64,000 nt of DNA from Taklimakanibacter lacteus (GCA_003576695.1 QOZQ01000005.1:372001-436000); one strand, 5' to 3'. Positions 43,717 through 52,890 are shown, counted from the stretch's first letter. Notes: generated by a model from the sequence alone, not told the origin. Made by a program: numbers and translations.

Positions 43717-44306
43717 TGACGGGTTTCGACAATGAAGTCGGCGCCGGCGGCGATCAGCCGCCGGCAAGCGACGTCCGCGCAGAGGCCGGGGCGAGAGTCA
43801 AGGTCTGGGATCCCATCGTGCGCCTTTTCCACTGGTCGCTGGTCATCGCCTTCACCGCCGCATGGCTGACGGGCGATGAGCTGAAACGCGTTCACGAATG
43901 GGCGGGCTACACGATCGTCGCCCTGCTGGCGGTTCGCGTCGTCTGGGGCTTCATCGGCACGCCGTATGCCCGCTTCGGCAATTTCATCTATCGCCCGTCG
44001 ACGATCGTGAGATTTCTCCTCGACACCGCAAGATTCCGCGCCAGGCGCTATGTCGGCCACAATCCCGCTGGCGGCGCAATGGCCGTCGCTCTCCTGCTCA
44101 TGCTGGCGGCGACCACGGCAACGGGCATCATGCTGACAAGCGATGCCTATTGGGGTGTCGACTGGGTCGAGGATGCCCATGAGATCGCTGCAAACCTGGC
44201 GATCATGCTCGTCGGCCTCCATCTTGCCGGCGTCCTCGTCGCCAGCGTAGAGCATCGCGAAAATCTGGCTGGTGCGATGATCACCGGGTGGAAGCGGCGG
44301 CGATGA
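43716..44306 (+). CDS. Cytochrome b561-family membrane protein
   Basis: About 196 residues from ATG 43716. After a hydrophilic 28-residue N-terminus, VKVWDPIVRLFHWSLVIAF starts the bacterial cytochrome b561/Ni-hydrogenase cytochrome b fold. Haem-ligand histidines are in RLFHWS, RVHEWAGY, EDAHEIAAN and VGLHLAGV, on four membrane helices. Transfers electrons across the inner membrane. Coupled to a PepSY gene, a pairing seen in other bacteria for a metal- or redox-related role. Confidence 0.92.
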   Translation: MTGFDNEVGAGGDQPPASDVRAEAGARVKVWDPIVRLFHWSLVIAFTAAWLTGDELKRVHEWAGYTIVALLAVRVVWGFIGTPYARFGNFIYRPSTIVRFLLDTARFRARRYVGHNPAGGAMAVALLLMLAATTATGIMLTSDAYWGVDWVEDAHEIAANLAIMLVGLHLAGVLVASVEHRENLAGAMITGWKRRR

Positions 44307-44465
44307 TGGATTCCGGAATGAACACTTCTGTCTCAGCATATTTGACACAGGTCAATGAGGCATCGCCTTCACTGACGCCAATGAAGGCGATGATCGACCC
44401 GGCACGGAATGCGACCTCGTGTCAATCGAACTCCCATCTCAGGCCGAAGAAACCGGAACATCCCG

Positions 44466-45164
44466 ATGAGCAGGCTTTCCCACTCCGAAATCCACATGGT
44501 GCGCCGCATCGGCTGGCTGCGCGCCGCCGTCCTCGGGGCGAATGACGGGATCGTCTCGACCGCGAGCCTTGTCGTCGGCGTCGCCGCAGCGGGTTCCGCG
44601 CGCAGCGCGGTGCTGGTGGCCGGGCTCGCCGGCCTGGTGGCCGGCGCAATGTCGATGGCGGCCGGAGAGTATGTCTCGGTAAGTTCCCAGGCAGACGCCG
44701 AAAAAGCCGACATCGCCCGCGAAAGCCGCGAGCTGCGCGATACACCCGATGCCGAGCTCGATGAGCTCACGCATATCTACATGGAGCGCGGTCTCGACAG
44801 GGAGCTTGCGCGTCAGGTCGCCACGCAACTCACGGAACGTGACGCGCTCGTCGCCCATGCGCGCGACGAACTCGGCATCTCGGAGATGGTGGCCGCCAAT
44901 CCTGCCCAGGCCGCCATTGTTTCCGCCCTGACATTTGCCGCGGGCGCCGTCTTCCCTCTCATCGTGGCATTGCTGGCGCCGGCCTCCTGGATCACACTTG
45001 CCGTTGCGATGACGACGCTGGCTGCCCTGGCCACTCTCGGAGGGCTTGGGGCATCGGCAGGCGGCGCGGGTATTATCAAAGGTGCGTCGCGGGTGACGTT
45101 CTGGGGCGCGCTTGCGATGATCGCCACGGCCGCGGTCGGACGCATCTTCGGCGTGGCGGTGTAG
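44466..45164 (+). CDS. VIT1/CCC1-family iron/manganese transporter
   Basis: About 232 residues from ATG 44466 (MSRLSHSEIHMVRRIGWL). Typical marks: LRAAVLGANDGIVSTASLVVG, AGAMSMAAGEYVSVSSQADAE and the metal-binding acidic region between helices (DELTHIYMERGLDRELARQVATQL). Five membrane segments. Moves Fe2+ or Mn2+ out of the cytosol. The 159 bases before it hold no gene I can support. Confidence 0.92.
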   Translation: MSRLSHSEIHMVRRIGWLRAAVLGANDGIVSTASLVVGVAAAGSARSAVLVAGLAGLVAGAMSMAAGEYVSVSSQADAEKADIARESRELRDTPDAELDELTHIYMERGLDRELARQVATQLTERDALVAHARDELGISEMVAANPAQAAIVSALTFAAGAVFPLIVALLAPASWITLAVAMTTLAALATLGGLGASAGGAGIIKGASRVTFWGALAMIATAAVGRIFGVAV

Positions 45165-45273
45165 GTCAGGTGATCATTCGACGTTTGTGCCGCGGTCAAT
45201 CCGACGGTTTGGAAGCCTGCGGCGCTCATAATCAGGGCTACATGCCGAATGCCGTACTTCTCGGCCCGATGCC

Positions 45274-46116
45274 TCAATCAGGCTTCTGCTTGTGCAGGGC
45301 CATCGCCTTCAGATAAGCGAGCACGTCTGCGACCAGCATGTCCGGCTCGGGATGTGCTGAGAAAGCGGGCATGGTGGCGTTGTAGCGGACCGAGCGCGGA
45401 TCCAGGATCCATTGGTGAATCCATGAATCGGAAAGATATTCGGTGACGCTCATCGGGTAGTTGAGCTCCGGCGCCTTGTTGCCGCCTGCCCCGTTGATCG
45501 TGTGGCAAGCCATGCAGTTCTCGCGGAAGGCGATGAAGCCTCTCTTCGCCTGTTCCGATGCGTCCGGCGGTGGGCTCAATCTGGGAAAGCGATCGGCGAA
45601 ATTCACCAGATCGATGCCGATCATCTGATAGGGCCAACCATTGGCGCCCTCGGCCCGCAGCTCATCCGACTGCAGATTGTCCCAGACAAGATAATAAGGC
45701 CCGAGCGGCACGTCCTTCTCGTTCTGGAACCGGTTCTGGGCCTTGAACGCCTGCTGGTCGAGCCGGCGATAAACGAGATAGCCGGCATGACGGCTGAAGC
45801 GATCCATGGGGAGAACGGGCTGGTAGCCATCCACGCAGGTGAACAGGACCTCATCGATCTCGCTCCACTGATCTCCGTATATGGCGGCGAACAGCTTCTT
45901 CGCCTCAAAGCCCTCATAGGTCACGGTCCTGTCTTCATGCGGCTCCCACACGGTGATCCGCGTGGGCGGCACCTTCCGGCGCAAGTCGTCGAGGCTCAAT
46001 TGCGCGATCGGTCTGCCGGCGACCGAGAAACTCAAGCGTTGAATTTCCGAGGCAAAGGCGGGCGCGCTCAGCATGCTTATCGCCAACAACACCAGCCAGA
46101 TCACGCGCATCCGCAT
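45274..46116 (-). CDS. MoCo-oxidoreductase-fold/cytochrome c fusion protein
   Basis: 280 residues with a Sec signal peptide (hydrophobic 4-22). Residues about 25-165 resemble the sulfite-oxidase-type fold (LDDLRRKVPPTRITVWEP, LFTCVDGYQPVLPMDRF), but the domain is short and may not bind molybdopterin. The C-terminal 100 residues are a class I cytochrome c with haem motif CMACH and distal ligand in ATMPAFSAH. Periplasmic electron carrier; partner unknown. No dehydrogenase subunit is adjacent. Confidence 0.8.
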   Translation of the reverse strand: MRMRVIWLVLLAISMLSAPAFASEIQRLSFSVAGRPIAQLSLDDLRRKVPPTRITVWEPHEDRTVTYEGFEAKKLFAAIYGDQWSEIDEVLFTCVDGYQPVLPMDRFSRHAGYLVYRRLDQQAFKAQNRFQNEKDVPLGPYYLVWDNLQSDELRAEGANGWPYQMIGIDLVNFADRFPRLSPPPDASEQAKRGFIAFRENCMACHTINGAGGNKAPELNYPMSVTEYLSDSWIHQWILDPRSVRYNATMPAFSAHPEPDMLVADVLAYLKAMALHKQKPD

Positions 46117-46143
46117 CGGCAGCCCGTCAGCGATCGCGACCGG

Positions 46144-46761
46144 TCATTCGGCGGCTTGAGTCTGGAGCGGCGGCAAGCCTTTGACGACGCCTTTCTGGAT
46201 GACTTCCGGGTCATAGGCCTTGCGCGCGAAGACCTGGCGCACCATCGGCGCAAAGAAGTCCAGGGGCTCGGATCCGTAATCCGGATCGAAGGACGCCTGG
46301 TCCCAACGCTCGCAGAAATCGACGCAGGACTGGTAATAGGGACTGGCCTGGTATTTCTCGCGCTCGAACCGGTTCCAGCCATAGTGATGCGCGTAATAGA
46401 CCATCTGGAAGGCGCCATGATGCTCGACGGTCCACACCACCTCCTCGCGCAGGAAGGGCCTTATGATCTCGGCGGCGAAATGATCGTGGTTCTGCGGCGC
46501 CAGGCCGTCGCCGATATCATGCAGCACGGCGGCGACGACCCAGTCGATGTCGGCCCCTTCGCGGCAGGCGCGCGTCGCCGCCTGCAGGCCATGCTCGAGC
46601 CGGGTGATCTTGTAGCCGGGCAGCGTCTCCTCCGCCTGGAAGCCGAGCTCCCGCAGCACCCGGTCGGCGGCGCCCTTATTGTGCTCGAGCTCGAGATCGC
46701 GCAGGAACAGATACTCGTCCCTCGTGCCATCCTTCATCCGCGTAAAGTCGACCGATTTCAT
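46144..46761 (-). CDS. HD-domain protein, resembles phosphonate-type diiron oxygenases
   Basis: 205 residues. Metal-site motifs: RLEHGLQAATRACREGAD, VVAAVLHDIGDGLAPQNHDH and VEHHGAFQ, then DQASFDPDYGSEPLDFFAPM. The EHxLQAA...LHDIGD...HHGA series recalls the PhnZ/TmpB family of HD oxygenases that cleave hydroxylated aminophosphonates, and tyrosine and glutamate residues near the N-terminus could play the gating role. A plain HD phosphohydrolase is the alternative. GAGGAT precedes the ATG. Stands between a cytochrome c gene and an rraA-like gene. Confidence 0.75.
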   Translation of the reverse strand: MKSVDFTRMKDGTRDEYLFLRDLELEHNKGAADRVLRELGFQAEETLPGYKITRLEHGLQAATRACREGADIDWVVAAVLHDIGDGLAPQNHDHFAAEIIRPFLREEVVWTVEHHGAFQMVYYAHHYGWNRFEREKYQASPYYQSCVDFCERWDQASFDPDYGSEPLDFFAPMVRQVFARKAYDPEVIQKGVVKGLPPLQTQAAE

Positions 46762-46815
46762 CGCAGCATCCTCGCCCGTGCGCTGCGCTCATGATATGGG
46801 AGACGGCGGCCCGTC

Positions 46816-47523
46816 TCAATCGGCTTTCTTCGCCGCCTCGTAGCGCGCCTTGTTCTCGTCATTGATCGGATAGAGGCCGGGCAGTGCCGCACCCGCCTGC
46901 ACTTCCTGCATGATCCAGGCTTCGAGCGCCTCCTGCTCGGCGCCGAGCTTCGCCACCTCATCGACCAAAGCGGCGGGGATCAGCACCGCGCCGTCGTCAT
47001 CGACCACGATCAGGTCGTCCGGGAAGACCGCGACGCCGCCACAGGCGATCGGCTCCTGCCAGTTGACGAAGGTGAGGCCCGCGACCGAAGGCGGCGATGC
47101 CACGCCTTGGCACCAGACGGGGAGCCCGGTCGAGAGAATGCCCGCCACATCGCGCACCGCGCCATCGGTGACCAGCGCCTTGACGCCGCGCTTCGCCATG
47201 CGGGCGCAAAGTATGTCGCCGAAAATGCCGGCATCGGTCACGCCGAGCGCGTCGACGACCGCGATGCAGCCCTCGGGCATCGCCTCGATCGCAGCCCGCG
47301 TCGAGCGGGGCGAAGCCCATGAGGCGGGCGTCGCCAGGTCTTCGCGCGCCGGCACGAAGCGCAAGGTGAAAGCGCGCCCGACAATGCGGGGCTGGCCGGG
47401 CTTCAAGGGCCTGGCGCCGCGCAGCCACACATTGCGCAGGCCCTTCTTCAACAGGATGGTGGTGATGGTCGCCGTCGTGACGCGGGACAGGATGGCAATG
47501 GTCTTGGTGTCGTCTTGGGTCAT
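46816..47523 (-). CDS. RraA-like/aldolase family protein
   Basis: About 235 residues from ATG 47523 (MTQDDTKTIAILSRV); the longer frame enters a low-quality region. RraA fold marks: DALGVTDAGIFGDILCARMAKRGVKALVTDGAVRDV (the Gly-Asp metal/pyruvate site) and VVVDDDGAVLIPAALVDEV. Family members are either RNase E regulators or pyruvate-type aldolases; in soil bacteria the latter is more likely. No partner gene is evident. Confidence 0.9.
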   Translation of the reverse strand: MTQDDTKTIAILSRVTTATITTILLKKGLRNVWLRGARPLKPGQPRIVGRAFTLRFVPAREDLATPASWASPRSTRAAIEAMPEGCIAVVDALGVTDAGIFGDILCARMAKRGVKALVTDGAVRDVAGILSTGLPVWCQGVASPPSVAGLTFVNWQEPIACGGVAVFPDDLIVVDDDGAVLIPAALVDEVAKLGAEQEALEAWIMQEVQAGAALPGLYPINDENKARYEAAKKAD

Positions 47524-47622
47524 GACCGGTCTTGTGGCGGGAAGCCCGCGGCCGGTCAAGGCGATGCTTCCCCTCTCCCGTCGCTCGCGAGGAAGAGGGG
47601 AAGCCTTAAGCAAGCATTGCCG

Positions 47623-50600
47623 TTACGGCGCGAAGCTGCGGTTCGACTGCGAATCGAGGCTCTTCAGATCCGGCACCGCGCGGGACTTGGCGTCGGCGAA
47701 ATCGGAGCCGATGCCGACCTTGACGCGATCGAAGGTCTGGGTCTGGGCATTGAGGACCGGGATCACGAAGAACTTCTCGTCGAAGGTCCGCACCCTGGCG
47801 CCCAGGAACCTGGCGAGCGCCTTGCACAGCGCATCGCTCGGCACGCCGCCGCCGTTGTAGAGCCAGACTTCCGCATCCACATCCCAGGCCTTCTTGAGCT
47901 CGGCGAGCGCCGTCTTGTTCGCCGCCGCCTTCCTCACCTTGTCGAGCGCCGCGGCATTGACGACGCTTGCGCTCATATTGGCCGGCGAGACGCCGGCATG
48001 GATGATGCCGCCGGTCGTCTGCATCGTGCCCTTGAGCGCCAGCACGCTGCCGCCGGCATAGGCCAGGAGATTGAGGCGCTTCACCCGCGATTGCAGCGGA
48101 CCCTGGCCTGCGAAAGTGTGCCGCATCAGCGGCGCGAAGTACTTCACCGTGCTCAGTATGTCGTCCAGCGTTGCGATGGTCTGGGCGAAGGGTTTCGTGG
48201 CGTTGGATGCCGAGGTGGCGGCCTTGCCGACCGATTCGAGATCGTCCTCCGAGGGCGACCACGTATTGTTGCCGAGAGCGGTGTCCTCGTCCGTCACCGA
48301 GGCGAAGGGATTGGGGAAACCGCCATGCAAGGACAATTCATAGATCGTGGTCGCGGAAGCGCCCGGCTGGCCCGAGCCGCTGCCTTGATGCTGCGCCAGC
48401 ACCACGCTGCCGGCCGGCAGTCCGAAATTGCCCCAGGTCAGCCGGTTGCGCACGTCGTCGGCCCGGCTCATCGTGCCGGTCGAGCCTCCGACACCCGGCA
48501 TGAACGACCCGTCGATCACCTCGCCGCCGCCGGAGCTTCCACCATCGCCGCCGCCACCCATGATGGGCCCGCTTGCGCCGCCGCCCGACTCGCCCGGTCC
48601 GGGCATCTGCCCGGCCTTCGCATCCATGGCGGAGGCCGTGTTGAGGAGCGCGCCGCCCTCCGAGATGTTCTTGGGCGTGCCGGCATTGGCGCCCGGCAGG
48701 CCCATGGCCGCCATGGCGACCTGAGCCGCGATGCGCTGGCTCTCGATGTCCTTCTGCGCCGCCACCGCGAGGTTGGCCGCCGCCTGGCGGCCGGCCTCGG
48801 TGCCGGCATTGGTGGCATTGGTCGACAGCGACCCGGCAAGAGCCGCCGTCGCCGCAAGCCCCGACATGTCGCGGAACATGCCGCCATTCTGGATGGCACC
48901 CATGGCCGCACCCAGCCCGGTCGGATCGGGCAGCGATGTCGGATTCATGATGTTGAGCACCGGCTGGCCCAGTTGTCCGGGGGTGACGTCGATCGGCTGC
49001 GCCCGCGAGGCGAGCTGGATCGCCGAAATCTCCGGCGGCTGCAGCGGAATCGGCGAGTCCTGCCAGTTCCAGAAGCGCGTGGCGTCGAGCTTCTCGGCCG
49101 AATTCGAGCGGCCGAGCACCGCTTCGGCGAAGACGCCGCCGGTCGGGATCGGCACCAGTTGCTCGGCCGCCGATTCCGATCCAAGGGTGAGGCCGCGCTC
49201 GACGAGCCAGTCCTGCCAGGCACGCCTGGCATTGGCGAGCGGCGTATTGGCCTCCTCGCGCCCGGTCGGCACGCCCAATGCCTCGACAAAGGCCGGCATG
49301 CGGAAGACCAGGTAATTGCCGGCGACCATCACCGGATTGGGATCGATCAGATCGGCGACCGGAATGCCCTCGAAGCTGAAGCCCGACAGCAGCAGGGCCG
49401 CGGTCGATGAATCGAGCGAACGCCAGATCGCCTGGCTGTAATGCAGACGGTTCTCCTGCAGATGAAGCCTGAGCTCGGTGCCGCTTTCCTGCAGCAAAGC
49501 GCGCATCAGCACCTGGCCCGTGGCATTGGCGACGACATCCACCGGCAGGCTGATCGGGAAGCGGGCGCCGCGATAGACGAATTGCAGCGTCACGCGGCCG
49601 AGCTGGCGCATCGCCACCGCGCTCGAGACACGCAGCTGGTCGATCTCCTGCAAGGGCACCGGTATGGGTGCGGCCCAGTCGAGCGGGCTGCGCGCGGCAA
49701 AAGCGGTGGTGGCGCCAGCATGGGTCGTGATCTGGACGGAAGTCAGCGCGGCAGCAGCGGTTCCCTGCGCCGGCTGCAGGCTGAAGGTCACGCCGACAAG
49801 CTCGGCATCGCCCGGCAGGAACACATCCTGGATATTGGGCCTGACCACGCCGCACATGGTGATGCGCGCGGCCCGCGCCAGTTCCTCGCTGCTCCATGAA
49901 GTGAGTTCGGGCGGCACGACCGGCGGCGTCGCCACCGGCGGCGGGCGGACGGGACCGCCGCCATCGCCGGGCTCGGGCGGCTCTGGCGGGTCGGGACGGT
50001 CCGGCCCCTCGCCGGCGGGCCTTGCGGCGAGGAACGCGGTCGTCGCGGCGGACAGCCGATCGAGCCCGCCGACATGGTCGAAGATATTGATGCGGCGCAC
50101 CGGCTGCGCCGGCTGCAGGCGGACCATGCCGGGCTCGGTGCTCAGCAATTCGCGCGCCCGCCTCGTCAGCGCCGCATCCGCCAGCACCGCCTGGAAACGC
50201 TCGATCGTCGCATCGTTGAACTCGATGAGCTTCATCGGCACGAACAGGCAGCGCTCGACCTGCTGGACCTGCACCATCACGCGATAGATCTCGATCACCT
50301 CGAAATACTGCACGGTCAGCGCATGCATGTGATTGTAATTGGCGAGAATGCGCGTCGAGACGCTTTCATGCTCGGTCTCGGAGACCTCCTTGACGATCGA
50401 GGCGCGCCGCTCGCGCACCGAAGAGGCCGCCTGCTGGGTCGCGTCCGAGACGCGCTGGCTCATCGAGGCGGAGAGATTGCGCGAGCCCGCCGAGGACGAG
50501 AAGCTCTCGGCCGTCGTCGTGGTCTTGGCGGTGGACGCGCTGCCGCCGAAGCTCACCGGCCCGATGCTGATGCCGAGGCCGGCGCCGCCGGCCGATGTCT

Positions 50601-51495
50601 TCGACGTGCCCGAGCTCTTGGAGAAGCCGCTCTGCACCTCGGTCGCCACCGCGTCCTGCACTTCCGAAATGGCGCGGCTGTGGGTGCTGGCATTGGTCAG
50701 TCTTTCCGATTCCGATATCGCTTCCTGGCCGGATGCCGAGGTACGGCGCGACCAGTCGACCACCGCGATGCGCGTGCTTTCGCCGGGCGCCAGGGCGACG
50801 CTATGCAGCATGTTGCCGAGCGTTATGCCCTGCGCGAACCACGACTGCGCGAATGTGATGATGGCGCCGACCGCCGGCGCCCGGAAGCCGAAATCGGAGC
50901 TGACCGCGGGTGCCAGGTCGACGGGGCCCGCCGTGCCCAGGTCCGTCGTCGTGCCCGGCACCACATGGTCGATGACGACGCTGCGGTAATAATGACGCTC
51001 GGTCGGGTATTCGCCGAGCCGCGGCACCAGCTCGCTGACAATGCCGTCGCCGGTTTCGCGCGGCGGAATGGCGGTGTCGAGAATGGCGCGGGCCGAGCGG
51101 AAGGCGGGCCAGCGGCCAAGCTCACCCGCGGTCTCGACCTGGAGCCTCGACTTGATCTCGGCCCCGAGCGCCGTGCCGATGTCGCGGAAGACGCTCACAT
51201 CCTTGTCGAGCAAGGCGGCCGGCGTTATCGCTTCGTCGGCATCGACGATCTCGGCCGGCACCCGGCCGAGCCGCGCCATGGCCGTGTCGCCGACGCCGTC
51301 GGCGGCATCGACCAGCTCGGCGCTCACCCGGAAAAGCGGCGAGGCGGCCAGGTCATAGACGGTCCTTATGCCGAGCTTGGCGAGGGTCTGCTCGATCTCG
51401 GACGAGACGCCGAGCAAGGTCGATACGGGGGCGCGCAGCGCCGCAAGGGCGTCGAGCTTCGCATGCTTGAGCTTCAAGCCATCGTGAAATGCCAT
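47623..51495 (-). CDS. 1290-residue multidomain protein of unknown function
   Basis: Starts at ATG 51495 with CGGAGG upstream. No signal peptide. In order: helix-hairpin-helix-like segment at 25-55 (LGVSSEIEQTLAKLGIRT); a conserved-looking module at 165-430 with HSVALAPGESTRIAVVDWSR, a Ser/Thr/Gly-rich stretch (285-345) and a long helix ending NYNHMHALTVQYFEVIEIY; a proline-rich linker at 495-535; a beta-rich region 540-850; alanine-rich helical 880-935; a glycine-rich linker 965-1005; and a C-terminal domain 1110-1270. I recall similar middle modules in other large bacterial proteins without known role. The last domain resembles a clan CD peptidase fold lacking its dyad. Free-standing, 209 bases from its upstream neighbour. 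Confidence 0.8.
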   Translation of the reverse strand: MAFHDGLKLKHAKLDALAALRAPVSTLLGVSSEIEQTLAKLGIRTVYDLAASPLFRVSAELVDAADGVGDTAMARLGRVPAEIVDADEAITPAALLDKDVSVFRDIGTALGAEIKSRLQVETAGELGRWPAFRSARAILDTAIPPRETGDGIVSELVPRLGEYPTERHYYRSVVIDHVVPGTTTDLGTAGPVDLAPAVSSDFGFRAPAVGAIITFAQSWFAQGITLGNMLHSVALAPGESTRIAVVDWSRRTSASGQEAISESERLTNASTHSRAISEVQDAVATEVQSGFSKSSGTSKTSAGGAGLGISIGPVSFGGSASTAKTTTTAESFSSSAGSRNLSASMSQRVSDATQQAASSVRERRASIVKEVSETEHESVSTRILANYNHMHALTVQYFEVIEIYRVMVQVQQVERCLFVPMKLIEFNDATIERFQAVLADAALTRRARELLSTEPGMVRLQPAQPVRRINIFDHVGGLDRLSAATTAFLAARPAGEGPDRPDPPEPPEPGDGGGPVRPPPVATPPVVPPELTSWSSEELARAARITMCGVVRPNIQDVFLPGDAELVGVTFSLQPAQGTAAAALTSVQITTHAGATTAFAARSPLDWAAPIPVPLQEIDQLRVSSAVAMRQLGRVTLQFVYRGARFPISLPVDVVANATGQVLMRALLQESGTELRLHLQENRLHYSQAIWRSLDSSTAALLLSGFSFEGIPVADLIDPNPVMVAGNYLVFRMPAFVEALGVPTGREEANTPLANARRAWQDWLVERGLTLGSESAAEQLVPIPTGGVFAEAVLGRSNSAEKLDATRFWNWQDSPIPLQPPEISAIQLASRAQPIDVTPGQLGQPVLNIMNPTSLPDPTGLGAAMGAIQNGGMFRDMSGLAATAALAGSLSTNATNAGTEAGRQAAANLAVAAQKDIESQRIAAQVAMAAMGLPGANAGTPKNISEGGALLNTASAMDAKAGQMPGPGESGGGASGPIMGGGGDGGSSGGGEVIDGSFMPGVGGSTGTMSRADDVRNRLTWGNFGLPAGSVVLAQHQGSGSGQPGASATTIYELSLHGGFPNPFASVTDEDTALGNNTWSPSEDDLESVGKAATSASNATKPFAQTIATLDDILSTVKYFAPLMRHTFAGQGPLQSRVKRLNLLAYAGGSVLALKGTMQTTGGIIHAGVSPANMSASVVNAAALDKVRKAAANKTALAELKKAWDVDAEVWLYNGGGVPSDALCKALARFLGARVRTFDEKFFVIPVLNAQTQTFDRVKVGIGSDFADAKSRAVPDLKSLDSQSNRSFAP

Positions 51496-51704
51496 AGGGC
51501 CTCCGGTGTGTTGGCGGCGTTCAGTTCCAGAATTTCGGCCGACACAGCCGCGCTCCCAGGCCGTTCCCGTGCGGGACGGCAGGTGATTTCGGTCTCCGAG
51601 CGGGAGGGATATTACTTCAGGGCGGAAACGGATTCAGTGGCATTACTCACAGACCGGAGGGAACAAGCCACTGCCTGGAGCGAACAGGATCTTTTGTTTC
51701 TATA

Positions 51705-52853
51705 TCAACACGCCAGCATGCGCTGGGCGACGCGCCTGTAGATGGCGCGCGAGGTGACGAGCTTCCCGACCGAGACATGCTCGTCGATGCGCCCGCTCAT
51801 GCCGATCTCGCCCGGCCCGATGATCACCATCGGCAGGTCAAGCGCCGGGCAGATGATGGCGGCGTCGGAATAATAGGCGACGCCCGACGGACCATCGGCG
51901 CGGCCCAGCACATCGGCGCAGGCAGCGAGGCTCTCGGCGACGAAGGGATGATCGTCCGGCGTGTCCACCGGCGGCTTGACGTCGAGCACCTCGAGCGAGA
52001 TGTGAGGTCCCGCCATGGCGGCGACCTTGCGCATGACCATTTCGGCCGAGAGGCCCGGCACCAGCCGCACATCGACATCGCAGGAGGCTTCGGGCGCGAT
52101 GAAGGGCGCGCCGACGCCGCCACGGATGAGACCCACCGTGATGGTGGGCGGCTTCAGGTGACGGTGGGCGGGAGCATCGAGATCGAGATCATGCAACCTG
52201 TCGATGAAGCGGGCGAGCCGCACGATGGCATTGCCGCGGTCGTCCTTGCGGCCTTCGGTGAAGGCGCCATGCTGGTAGTCGCCTTGCGCGGTGGCGCGGA
52301 ACCACAAGGGCCCCTTCTCGGCCACGAGGACCGCGAGCCCGGTCGGCTCGCTCACCAGCAGCGCGCCGATGCCGTCGAAGCGGCGGTCGCTCACCAGGCG
52401 CTTGGCGCCAAGGCAGCTCGAATTCTCGGCCGCCGAGAAAGCCAGCATGAGGTCGCCCTTAGGTCTCGCTTTCGCCTTGGCCAGATCGATCATGGCCAGC
52501 GCCATGGCGGCGAGGCCGCCTTTCATGTCGGCGGACCCCCTCCCATAAAGGAAAGGTCCGTCGATCTCGCCGGCAAAAGGATCGCGGCTCCAGCGCGCGC
52601 GCTCGACGCCGATCGTGTCGAAATGGGCGCTCATGGCAAGCCCCGGACGCTCGCCCGTGCCCGGCAGGCGGGCCGACAGATTGACCCGGCCCGGCGCGAT
52701 CTCATCGAGCACCGGCTCTATGCCGGCGGCGGCAAGCCTGCCCGCCACGATGCGCGCCGCGGCGATCTCGTTGCCGGGCGGGTCGATGGTGTTCTCGGCG
52801 ATGAGGGCGCGGGTGAGCGCAATCGTTTCCTGGGCGTCATCCGCAAAGGGCAT
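51705..52853 (-). CDS. M20 family deacetylase/peptidase (ArgE/DapE-like)
   Basis: 382 residues. First metal motifs present: SAHFDTIGVER and GRGSADMKGGLA. The usual catalytic pair Glu-Glu is here SAAENSSCLGAK, so the second glutamate, normally a metal ligand, is Asn. The dimerisation-domain histidine motif is also altered (GDYQHGAF). The last histidine is kept in RIDEHVSVGK. Function therefore uncertain: it may work with one metal or on an unusual substrate. Follows a small membrane protein gene by 37 bases, possibly one operon with the glycosyltransferase. Confidence 0.85.
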   Translation of the reverse strand: MPFADDAQETIALTRALIAENTIDPPGNEIAAARIVAGRLAAAGIEPVLDEIAPGRVNLSARLPGTGERPGLAMSAHFDTIGVERARWSRDPFAGEIDGPFLYGRGSADMKGGLAAMALAMIDLAKAKARPKGDLMLAFSAAENSSCLGAKRLVSDRRFDGIGALLVSEPTGLAVLVAEKGPLWFRATAQGDYQHGAFTEGRKDDRGNAIVRLARFIDRLHDLDLDAPAHRHLKPPTITVGLIRGGVGAPFIAPEASCDVDVRLVPGLSAEMVMRKVAAMAGPHISLEVLDVKPPVDTPDDHPFVAESLAACADVLGRADGPSGVAYYSDAAIICPALDLPMVIIGPGEIGMSGRIDEHVSVGKLVTSRAIYRRVAQRMLAC

Positions 52854-52890
52854 GCGTCAATTCCTTCCATATCGGTCCGTTACGGGAAGC

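Noticed and set aside
44288..44545. 85-codon frame between the cytochrome b561 and VIT genes
   Set aside because: Overlaps the VIT start in another frame, no ribosome site, no motif.
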